This document shows, one piece after another, positions 15,464 through 21,846 of a stretch of DNA of 21,846 bases. The notes under the pieces were generated by a model. That model made no database searches. It saw only the letters and a program-made list of their open reading frames with translations, and was not told where the DNA came from. Where the stretch lies: positions 1 to 21,846 of the forward strand of contig DAOVTG010000013.1 in NCBI GenBank assembly GCA_030633185.1, read 5' to 3'. The first letter of the stretch is position 1; each line of letters starts with the position of its first letter. This stretch comes from Deltaproteobacteria bacterium (lineage in GTDB: Bacteria > Desulfobacterota > Anaeroferrophillalia > Anaeroferrophillales > Tharpellaceae). Position numbers and translations under genes: made by a program.

Positions 15464-17437
15464 ATGTCCAACTCACTCGCTGATCAACTAAAACTATTTA
15501 GTCACTTTATTCGGAAAAAAAACTTCTGGATCATCCTGAGCACGGATATTGTGCTCCTGGCTCTGGCCCACTTCCTGGCCTATGAAGTCCGCTTTGAGCG
15601 GATCTTGACCAGCACTGAAAGATATCAGTTCACCACCGTCCTGCCCTTTATTCTACTTATCAAAATTCCGGTTTTCTATTTTTTCGGCCTCTACCGTGGC
15701 ATGTGGCGCTACATGAGTACCACCGATGTCATAAATCTGATCAAAGCTTCCCTCTTCTCCTTCTTGCTGGTTGTCACCTGCGTCCTCTCGTTCAACCGTT
15801 TTGAGGGTTTGTCCCGTTCTATTTTCTTCCTTGATGCGGTCTTCACATTCCTTTTGATCAGCGGGCACCGCTTCGCCATCCGCTTTTTTTACAAAAACGT
15901 CTCCGGTTCAAGAAAACTGGTGCCGGTTCTCCCTCTACCTGATAAAAACAAGAAAAAACTTCTCCTTATCGGTGCCGGAGATGCGGCTGAAATGATTATC
16001 CGAGAGGTACGCAATAACCCAAGACTGCCCTATGAGATTGTCGGCCTGGTCGATGACAACCCCAACATGATCGGCCTCAAGATTCACGGTATTCCAGTTC
16101 TTGGTCTAGTCGAGGATCTGGAAGAACATATTGATCGAGCCGCAGCCAAGGAGGTGCTCATTGCGATCTCTTCGGGCACCGGCAAACAACTTAAAAGACT
16201 GGTTGAGCTCTGCCGGCGCTCCGGCACCTCTTATAAAGTTCTGCCCGGTTTAAGTGAACTGATTGACTGCCAGGTTTCGATTCGTTCAATGCGCGAAATC
16301 TCTTACAAAGACTTCCTCGGCCGCGAAGAGTTACAACTTGATCATTTAGCGATTGGCAACTACCTTGAAAACCAAGTTATCCTCATCACCGGAGCTGGCG
16401 GCTCCATCGGTTCCGAACTCTGTCGCCAGATTATTCGCTTTTCGCCCAAACTCCTGCTCCTCCTTGATGCCGGTGAGGAGAATCTCTATACCATCCAAAT
16501 GGAGCTGGAACACGAATACGGTTTTTCCGCCTGCCTGCCGATTTTGGGCAAAGTCCAGGATCCAGCCCTGCTTGAAATCGTCTTCACACAACAACAACCC
16601 AGCGTCGTCTTTCACGCTGCCGCCTACAAGCATGTTCCCCTGATTGAACTCAACCCCTGGGAAGCGATCTTCAATAATGTTATCGCAACCCAGTGCCTGA
16701 TTGAGGCGGCTATCGTTCACCAGGTTAAAAGGTTCGTTCTGATCTCTTCCGATAAGGCCGTCAACCCAACCAACGTCATGGGCGCTTCAAAACGCTTAAC
16801 CGAACTTCTGATGCTGGCCTGCGCTAAAAGCAAATGGGACGGCTCCCTTTTTCATTCATCTCAAACCCCGCCCTTAGAGCATGAAACCATCTTTCAAGCC
16901 GTCCGTTTTGTCAACGTTATCGGCTCTTCCGGCTCGGTTATTCCACTCTTTAAGCACCAAATTGAGCTCGGCGGCCCGGTCACCGTCACCGACCCCGAAG
17001 TAACCCGCTACTTCATGTCTATTGAGGAGGCCGCCAAGCTCACCCTGCAAGCCGGGGCCATGGGCCAAGGCGGCGAGATCTTCATTCTTAAAATGGGTGA
17101 GCCGATAAAAATTGATCAACTGGCTCGAGATCTCATTCAACTCTCGGGCCGTGAACCAGACACCGAAATCGAGATCAAATATACCGGTCTCCGACCGGGT
17201 GAAAAGCTCTATGAGGAGTTGATTACCAAAAGCGAGGGTATAGAGAACACCAACCATGACAAGATCATGGTACTTTACGGCAACGGCATCACCTACACAG
17301 CCTTAAATCAACACATCCAGCCCCTCCTTGAGTCAGCCCAAAAACATGACGACCAAGAGATCAAGCTTGCCTTGAAAAAACTTATTCCGGAATATACGCC
17401 TTTTTCACCGAAAAACAATCAATCGACAGAATACTGA
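15464..17437 (+). CDS. Membrane-bound nucleotide-sugar 4,6-dehydratase (CapD/WbpM/PglF family)
   Basis: 657 residues from the ATG at 15464. A GTG at 15425 would add 13 residues but lacks a ribosome site. Four N-terminal membrane segments (FWIILSTDIVLLALAHFLAY; LPFILLIKIPVFYFFGLY; SLFSFLLVVTCVLSF; FLDAVFTFLLISG) are followed by a first Rossmann domain (LLLIGAGDAAEM, G170) and the catalytic short-chain dehydrogenase domain (ITGAGGSIGS, about 308-317). The motif SSDKAVNPTNVMGASK places S428/S429, M439 and K443 in the Ser-Met-Lys arrangement known from WbpM-type UDP-GlcNAc 4,6-dehydratases, where Met replaces the usual Tyr. It probably makes a 6-deoxy-4-keto sugar for surface polysaccharide or glycoprotein. 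cysD starts 19 bp downstream. Confidence 0.9.
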   Translation: MSNSLADQLKLFSHFIRKKNFWIILSTDIVLLALAHFLAYEVRFERILTSTERYQFTTVLPFILLIKIPVFYFFGLYRGMWRYMSTTDVINLIKASLFSFLLVVTCVLSFNRFEGLSRSIFFLDAVFTFLLISGHRFAIRFFYKNVSGSRKLVPVLPLPDKNKKKLLLIGAGDAAEMIIREVRNNPRLPYEIVGLVDDNPNMIGLKIHGIPVLGLVEDLEEHIDRAAAKEVLIAISSGTGKQLKRLVELCRRSGTSYKVLPGLSELIDCQVSIRSMREISYKDFLGREELQLDHLAIGNYLENQVILITGAGGSIGSELCRQIIRFSPKLLLLLDAGEENLYTIQMELEHEYGFSACLPILGKVQDPALLEIVFTQQQPSVVFHAAAYKHVPLIELNPWEAIFNNVIATQCLIEAAIVHQVKRFVLISSDKAVNPTNVMGASKRLTELLMLACAKSKWDGSLFHSSQTPPLEHETIFQAVRFVNVIGSSGSVIPLFKHQIELGGPVTVTDPEVTRYFMSIEEAAKLTLQAGAMGQGGEIFILKMGEPIKIDQLARDLIQLSGREPDTEIEIKYTGLRPGEKLYEELITKSEGIENTNHDKIMVLYGNGITYTALNQHIQPLLESAQKHDDQEIKLALKKLIPEYTPFSPKNNQSTEY

Positions 17438-17456
17438 AAGAAGGAAACAAGACTCT

Positions 17457-18368
17457 ATGCAGAACCGCTATTCGCTATCGCATCTTGCCGAACTGGAAGC
17501 GGAAAGTATTGCTATCATAAGGGAGGTTGCCGCCGAATTTGCCAATCCGGTGATGCTCTATTCGATCGGCAAAGACTCTTCGGTAATGGTACGGCTGGCG
17601 CAGAAAGCTTTTGCGCCCGGCAAAATACCTTTCCCTTTGATGCATATCGATTCAAAATGGAAATTTCAAGAAATGATCAGCTTTCGAGATCAATTCTGCT
17701 CGGAAAACGAAATCAACCTGATTGTCCATCACAACGAAGAGGGCTATCGCCAAAAAATCGGCCCCTTTACCCACGGCAGCAAGGTTCACACCGATGTCAT
17801 GAAAACCCAGGCCCTGCTCAGCGGGCTCGACAAATATGGTTTTGATTCAGCCTTTGGCGGAGCTCGACGAGACGAGGAGAAATCACGGGCCAAAGAACGC
17901 ATTTTCTCATTTCGCGACCAATTCCATCAGTGGGATCCAAAAAATCAGCGGCCCGAACTCTGGTCTATCTACAATACCCGAGTCAACCAGGGTGAGAGTA
18001 TCAGGGTCTTTCCGATCTCCAACTGGACCGAACTCGATGTTTGGCAATACTTAAGGCTCGAAAAGATTCCGATCGTACCGCTCTATTTTGCAGCTCTTCG
18101 AGAGGTGGTTGAACAAAACGGCAATCTGATTCTGGTTGATGATGAACGCATGCCGATCCAACTTAGAAAACAGGCCACAACAAAGATGATACGCTTTCGC
18201 ACCTTAGGCTGTTATCCGTTGACCGGGGCGATTGAGTCTCAAGCCGATACGATCGAAAAAATTGTCGAGGAGATGATGACGGTCAACAAAAGCGAGCGCA
18301 CCACCAGGGTCATCGATTTTGACCAGGAAGGCTCGATGGAACAGAAGAAACGGGAAGGGTATTTTTGA
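17457..18368 (+). CDS. cysD: Sulfate adenylyltransferase, small (catalytic) subunit
   Basis: 303 residues, full length. The PP-loop pyrophosphatase motif is a variant typical of CysD (YSIGKDSSVMVRLAQKAF). Further family blocks are PLMHIDSKWKFQEMI, FGGARRDEEKSRAKERIFSFRD, FPISNWTELDVWQYL, and CYPLTGAIES near the end. CysD forms APS from ATP and sulfate, driven by GTP hydrolysis on CysN. AAGGAA precedes the ATG. It follows the sugar dehydratase closely and probably shares its transcript. In many bacteria CysDN feeds either cysteine synthesis or PAPS-dependent sulfation; no APS kinase or reductase gene is in view. Confidence 0.95.
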   Translation: MQNRYSLSHLAELEAESIAIIREVAAEFANPVMLYSIGKDSSVMVRLAQKAFAPGKIPFPLMHIDSKWKFQEMISFRDQFCSENEINLIVHHNEEGYRQKIGPFTHGSKVHTDVMKTQALLSGLDKYGFDSAFGGARRDEEKSRAKERIFSFRDQFHQWDPKNQRPELWSIYNTRVNQGESIRVFPISNWTELDVWQYLRLEKIPIVPLYFAALREVVEQNGNLILVDDERMPIQLRKQATTKMIRFRTLGCYPLTGAIESQADTIEKIVEEMMTVNKSERTTRVIDFDQEGSMEQKKREGYF

Positions 18369-18401
18369 AGGGTGAAGGGTTAAGTTGGAAGGGTGAAGTA
18401 A
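18366..18401 (+). repeat. Short imperfect GAAGGGT tandem repeat between cysD and cysN
   Basis: Three GAAGGGTGAAGG/GAAGGGTGAAG-like units with one GTTAAGTTG interruption fill the gap between cysD and cysN. The purine-rich stretch could act as an extended ribosome-loading or slippage-prone region. I see no hairpin. Confidence 0.5.
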
Positions 18402-18416
18402 ACGTTTTTTCAGGAT

Positions 18417-20219
18417 ATGTGGGTTGAAAGTAAGTTTACAATGGATATTAAAGAATTTCTTGACCGGGATGAACAGAAAGATTTACTCAGATTTCTAACT
18501 GCGGGGTCGGTTGACGACGGCAAGTCAACTTTGATTGGGCGCTTGTTATATGACAGCAAGCTGCTTTATGAAGATCAGCTGGAAGCTCTGGAGCGGGACA
18601 GCAAACGGGTCGGCAGTGTCGGTGGTGAAATCGACTATGCCCTGCTTCTTGACGGCCTGCAGGCCGAGCGTGAACAGGGTATTACAATTGATGTTGCCTA
18701 TCGTTATTTTGCCACTGCCAAACGTAAATTTATTATTGCCGACACCCCGGGCCATGAACAGTATACCCGAAATATGGTAACCGGGGCCTCAACCGCCAAC
18801 CTGGCAATTATTCTGGTCGACGCCAGGACCGGGGTCATAACCCAGACCCGGCGCCACACTTTTCTGATCTCGCTGCTGGGTATCAAACATGTCATTCTCG
18901 CGGTCAACAAGATGGATCTGGTCGATTATCAGGAATCGGTATTTAAAGATATTTGCCGGGAGTACCGAGAGTTTGTCACCCGCCTGAAAATTCCCGACCT
19001 CCATTTTATCCCCCTGTCGGCCTTAAAAGGCGACAATGTCGTGGAAAAGTCAGAGCGCTTGAAGTGGTACACAGGTCAACCGCTGCTCGAGATCCTGGAA
19101 ACCATCTACGTAACCACGGATCGCAACTTTATCGATTTTCGTTTTCCGGTTCAATACGTGATCCGGCCGGATGCAAATTTTCGTGGTTTTGCCGGTACCG
19201 TGGCCTCGGGAGTCGTCCGGCCCGGTGATGATATCATGGTGCTGCCCTCACGGAAAAAATCCCGGGTCAAGGAAATTACAACTTTTGACGGCAACCTTAA
19301 AGAGGCTTTTCCACCTCAATCGGTAGCTTTGACGCTTGAAGATGAGATTGACATCAGCCGGGGAGATATGCTGGTTCATCCCAACAATATGCCGCGTACC
19401 GCCCGAACCTTTGAGGCAATGCTGGTCTGGATGGATGAAAAACCGATGGCTAAAAGTACCCCTTTTTTCCTTAAACATACAACCCGGACAACCCGGGCTA
19501 CAATTGATCGGGTCAGATATCGTACGGATGTCAATTCACTACGTAAGAACGAGGCGGACAACCTCACTTTAAACGAAATCGGCCGGGTCACGATAACCAC
19601 CGGCCAACCGCTCTTTATTGACCCTTACATGAGAAACCATACGACCGGCAGCTTTATCCTGATTGATCCGGTAACCAATTTTACAGCCGCCGTCGGGATG
19701 ATTATCGATCGTCCGGCGGCTGATGACAACACCGACAAAGAGATCGATTCCCAGGAGAGAAAAAGCAAGAAAGATAAGGATAAAGAGGCATCCTTAAAGA
19801 AGATAGTAACCCGGCAACTGATTGAACATGAGGGCCTGAAATTAAAACCCTATCGCTGCCCGGCTGGCAAATTGACAATCGGCGTCGGACGCAATCTTGA
19901 GGAGAGAGGCATCTCCGAAGAAGAGGCCCTGTACTTGTTAAATAATGATATTGCGGAGTCCATCAAGGATCTGCAAAAAATCTTTGCCGATGCCGATGGA
20001 TTTGAGAACCTGCCGGAAGCTGTGCAGAGAGTTCTGGTGGATATGCGTTTCAATTTGGGAGACTCCGGCTTTAAAAGCTTCAAAAAGATGATTAAAGCGA
20101 TAAAAGCGGGGAACTTTTCCGAGGCTGCCTTGGAGATGCGGAATTCCAAATGGTTCAAGCAGGTTGGTAGTCGGGGAAAAACACTGGTTGCCATGATGAC
20201 GATGCATCAGCAAAAATAA
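18417..20219 (+). CDS. cysN: Sulfate adenylyltransferase GTPase subunit fused to a C-terminal GH24 (T4-type) lysozyme domain
   Basis: 600 residues. Residues 9-430 are a full CysN: P-loop GSVDDGKS (30-37), EREQGITIDVAYRYF, DTPGHEQ (109-115), NKMD (164-167), then two elongation-factor-like beta-barrels. A charged linker (about 431-462, KSKKDKDKEASLKK) follows. Residues 463-600 resemble T4 lysozyme: IEHEGLKLKPYRCPAGKLTIGVG, EEEALYLLNNDI, AVQRVLVDMRFNLGDSGFKSF, NSKWFKQVGSRGKTLV. Catalytic spacing is E472, eight residues, C481, five residues, T487, the E-8-D/C-5-T pattern of phage lysozymes. No in-frame ATG, GTG or TTG lies between M428 and E472, so the lysozyme part cannot easily be made alone. 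There is no signal peptide. The in-frame ATG at 18441 (M9) is a likelier start by family alignment. APS kinase, the usual fusion partner, is absent. Confidence 0.92.
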   Translation: MWVESKFTMDIKEFLDRDEQKDLLRFLTAGSVDDGKSTLIGRLLYDSKLLYEDQLEALERDSKRVGSVGGEIDYALLLDGLQAEREQGITIDVAYRYFATAKRKFIIADTPGHEQYTRNMVTGASTANLAIILVDARTGVITQTRRHTFLISLLGIKHVILAVNKMDLVDYQESVFKDICREYREFVTRLKIPDLHFIPLSALKGDNVVEKSERLKWYTGQPLLEILETIYVTTDRNFIDFRFPVQYVIRPDANFRGFAGTVASGVVRPGDDIMVLPSRKKSRVKEITTFDGNLKEAFPPQSVALTLEDEIDISRGDMLVHPNNMPRTARTFEAMLVWMDEKPMAKSTPFFLKHTTRTTRATIDRVRYRTDVNSLRKNEADNLTLNEIGRVTITTGQPLFIDPYMRNHTTGSFILIDPVTNFTAAVGMIIDRPAADDNTDKEIDSQERKSKKDKDKEASLKKIVTRQLIEHEGLKLKPYRCPAGKLTIGVGRNLEERGISEEEALYLLNNDIAESIKDLQKIFADADGFENLPEAVQRVLVDMRFNLGDSGFKSFKKMIKAIKAGNFSEAALEMRNSKWFKQVGSRGKTLVAMMTMHQQK

Positions 20220-20235
20220 AGTGTTGGTTTTCTTG

Positions 20236-20293
20236 GCGCCTTTGCGTCTTGGCGGGAGACCAAAAGCGTTTTCCCGCAGAGACGCAAAGGCGC
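20236..20293. repeat. Long hairpin of the 'CTTTGCGTCTT' type
   Basis: Arms 20236-20257 and 20272-20293 (22 bases) pair with two mismatches (CCTTTGCGTCTTGGCGGG against CCCGCAGAGACGCAAAGG) around a 14-base loop. Similar hairpins recur in many unrelated genomes. It lies 16 bp after the cysN stop and could also act as a transcript end, though no U-run follows. Confidence 0.7.
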
Positions 20294-20329
20294 AGAGAGG
20301 GTCAAAAGCATTCAGGAGTCGCTCCCAAA

Positions 20330-20464
20330 TTGTCTCAAGGCGGGGACATACCTCCAGGCCGGGCTTTAGCCCGTGACGGGCTGAGCTGTGTCCCCATTCG
20401 AAGTGGGCGAAGCAAAGTTTGCCGCCATTTGATGCAACGTTATGGTGGGTACCTGAATAGTTAC
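20330..20464 (+). repeat. Family B element, GGGGACA type
   Basis: It carries GGCGGGGACATACCTCC, a central GGGCTTTAGCCC palindrome, GCTGTGTCCCC and the flank GGGCGAAGCAAAGTT, then a tail ending ACCTGAATAGTTAC. It is the forward-strand partner of 4620-4751 and ends about ten bases before the ribosome site of mutM. The 266-bp gap from 20220 holds only this and the hairpin at 20236. Confidence 0.8.
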
Positions 20465-20485
20465 AAAAAAATTGGAGAAAAATAA

Positions 20486-21310
20486 ATGCCGGAGTTACCG
20501 GAAGTCGAGACCGTAGTCGCGGCCTTACGGGCGCATCTGCCGGGAAAACGGGTTACCGGGGTCGCTGTGCGCTGTGAAAAATTGCGCCGCCCTATACCGG
20601 TTAAAGCTTTACAAAACCTGGCCGACAAAACTATATCAGAAGTCCGGCGGCGAGCCAAATATCTGCTCATCGATTTAAACGACGGCCCGACCCTGGTGAT
20701 CCACCTGGGGATGACCGGCACGCTGCGCTTAGCCGCCAACGGTGAAAGCGCTGGACGGCATGACCATCTCGACCTGCAACTCGACAACGGGGAGTGTTTA
20801 CGGTTTCGCGATCCGCGCAAATTCGGTCTGGTAATGGTGGTAAAACCGAATGAACAGGGCGAGATCAAAGAGCTTGGGGAATTGGCTCCGGAACCCTTAA
20901 ACAAGGATTTTACAGCTGACTACTTTTACCATCTCAGCCGCAAACGAACCACCCCGGTAAAAAATTTCATTATGGATCAGCGCCGAGTCGTCGGCGTCGG
21001 TAATATCTATGCCAGCGAAACTCTTTTTCGAGCCCGTATTCGACCGACCATAGCCGTTGGCAAACTCGGGAAAAAGCGCTGCCGACAGCTGGTAAACGTA
21101 ATTAAAGAGGTTTTGACCGAGGCCATCGCCACCGGGGGGACAACCATCTCCGACTTTTACGGAGTTGACGGCAGTGAAGGAGCCTTCGCCCGCGAGCTGC
21201 AGGTCTACGGTCGCACCGGAAAGCCCTGTGTCGCCTGTCATCAGCCGATAGAAAAGCTAACCCTTGGCGGAAGATCAACTTTTTATTGCCCGCAATGTCA
21301 GAAAAAATAA
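20486..21310 (+). CDS. mutM: Formamidopyrimidine-DNA glycosylase (Fpg/MutM)
   Basis: 274 residues, the usual length. The protein starts MPELPEVETV, with P2 the catalytic nucleophile after Met removal and E3 the proton donor. Further motifs are VIHLGMTGTLRL, the beta-clamp/helix region with MDQRRVVGVGNIYASETLFRA (helix-two-turn-helix with the N of GVGNIY), and GGTTISDF. The zinc finger at the end has C248, C251, C268 and C271 in C-x2-C-x16-C-x2-C. It excises 8-oxoguanine and formamidopyrimidines and nicks the abasic site. GGAGA lies seven bases before the ATG. A family B repeat lies directly upstream, and the isochorismatase-like gene follows after 22 bp. Confidence 0.97.
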   Translation: MPELPEVETVVAALRAHLPGKRVTGVAVRCEKLRRPIPVKALQNLADKTISEVRRRAKYLLIDLNDGPTLVIHLGMTGTLRLAANGESAGRHDHLDLQLDNGECLRFRDPRKFGLVMVVKPNEQGEIKELGELAPEPLNKDFTADYFYHLSRKRTTPVKNFIMDQRRVVGVGNIYASETLFRARIRPTIAVGKLGKKRCRQLVNVIKEVLTEAIATGGTTISDFYGVDGSEGAFARELQVYGRTGKPCVACHQPIEKLTLGGRSTFYCPQCQKK

Positions 21311-21316
21311 CATAAC

Positions 21317-21323
21317 AAGGAGG
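21317..21323 (+). promoter_or_regulatory. Strong ribosome binding site of the isochorismatase-family gene
   Basis: AAGGAGG is the perfect Shine-Dalgarno complement, nine bases before the ATG at 21333. Confidence 0.8.
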
Positions 21324-21332
21324 TTTTTTATC

Positions 21333-21846
21333 ATGAGCAGATCATTTTGCCCTATCCAAGAAGAGAGTGCGTTGATTATTGTTGATTATCAGGATGCGAT
21401 TCTGCAAACATTTACCCCGCCAATTCGCGAGCAGCTGCACAAACAGACGATTCTGTCGATTCGCATGGCCCAACAGCTTAAGTTGCCGATCATCGTCTTT
21501 GAACAATATCCACAAGGTTTGGGCACCACCAATGAGGAAGTTAAAAGCGTACTGGGTGACGATTACCAGCCGATCACCAAAAAGGTCTTTTCCGGAGCTG
21601 GCCTGATCAGCGAGCAACTTGAAAAACTCGGACGCCGGCAACTCCTGATCATCGGTATCGAAACCCATATCTGCGTCATGCAGACCGCTGTTGACCTGCT
21701 CGATATCGGCTACTCACTATTTCTTTTAAGCGATGTCACAGGCTCCCGTTATACCCATGACTGGAAAGCTGGCTGTGATCTGATCACCGGGGCCGGAGGT
21801 CGGCAAACGACTCTGCAAACCGTTCTTTACCACTACCTGAATGCAG
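21333..21846 (+). CDS. Isochorismatase-family cysteine hydrolase, 3' end outside the window
   Basis: 171 codons from the ATG at 21333 run off the right edge without a stop. The family triad can be read: D18 in ALIIVDYQD, a lysine in ITKKVFSGAG (K84 most likely), and C114 in GIETHICVMQTA. The helix LLDIGYSLFLLSDVTGSRY after it is also typical. Members of this group hydrolyse small amides or ethers; the YcaC/nicotinamidase-like layout here does not reveal the substrate. Probably 10-15 residues or a little more are missing. It is likely co-transcribed with mutM. Confidence 0.88.
   Translation, partial: MSRSFCPIQEESALIIVDYQDAILQTFTPPIREQLHKQTILSIRMAQQLKLPIIVFEQYPQGLGTTNEEVKSVLGDDYQPITKKVFSGAGLISEQLEKLGRRQLLIIGIETHICVMQTAVDLLDIGYSLFLLSDVTGSRYTHDWKAGCDLITGAGGRQTTLQTVLYHYLNA

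Noticed and set aside
18417..20219. CysN-CysC (APS kinase) fusion
   Set aside because: The C-terminal part lacks the CysC P-loop (GLSGSGKST) and instead follows T4 lysozyme motifs throughout.
20249..20485. 78-codon forward frame between cysN and mutM
   Set aside because: It covers the CTTTGCGTCTT hairpin and a family B element and ends exactly at the mutM start; repeat-derived.

Overview
The window looks like chromosome of a Gram-negative bacterium with balanced GC, most likely a Desulfobacterota-type ('deltaproteobacterial') organism. This is an inference from the gene mix: a secreted C25 (gingipain-type) peptidase with a beta-helix-like tail, a three-subunit molybdenum hydroxylase with its own MocA/XdhC helpers, a DAHP synthase-chorismate mutase fusion, CysDN, and intergenic gaps packed with short palindromic repeats. 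No rRNA, tRNA, CRISPR array, integrase or complete transposase gene was seen.

Layout. 1-787 (-): start of a secreted subtilisin-family protease that runs off the left edge. 1112-3760 (+): a secreted C25 cysteine peptidase, divergent from it. 3775-10338 (+): molybdenum hydroxylase locus, consisting of a MocA-like nucleotidyltransferase, an XdhC-family chaperone, then the 2Fe-2S, FAD and molybdopterin subunits, followed by a 74-residue Cys protein (10523-10747). 10894-14139 (-): two small unrecognised proteins, a Cys-rich U32-like protein and DAHP synthase/chorismate mutase. 14329-15218 (-): two tandem half-size nucleoside-recognition ('Gate') membrane proteins. 15464-20219 (+): a membrane-bound sugar-nucleotide dehydratase (CapD/WbpM family), CysD, and a CysN whose C-terminus carries an in-frame phage-type (GH24, T4-like) lysozyme domain. 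20486-21846 (+): formamidopyrimidine-DNA glycosylase (mutM) and an isochorismatase-family hydrolase that runs off the right edge.

The most unusual item is the CysN-lysozyme fusion. The elongation-factor-like GTPase subunit of ATP sulfurylase is complete. Where CysC (APS kinase) is often fused in other bacteria, this protein has a Lys-rich linker and about 138 residues resembling T4 lysozyme, with the E-8-C-5-T catalytic spacing intact. No start codon lies between the two parts, so they should be made as one polypeptide.

The intergenic DNA carries at least two dispersed palindromic families. Family A is bounded by GATGSCSTCGTAAAAAG termini (812-922, 4453-4602, half copies at 7960-8009 and 14169-14236); one copy supplies the last codons of the mocA-like gene. 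Family B is a hairpin with GGGGTCA...TGACCCC (or GGGGACA...TGTCCCC) arms followed by a constant GAGRGCGAAGCAAAGTT-like flank, with about seven copies. Arms differ between copies but still pair within each copy. Two further hairpins stand apart (10803-10859 and 20236-20293).
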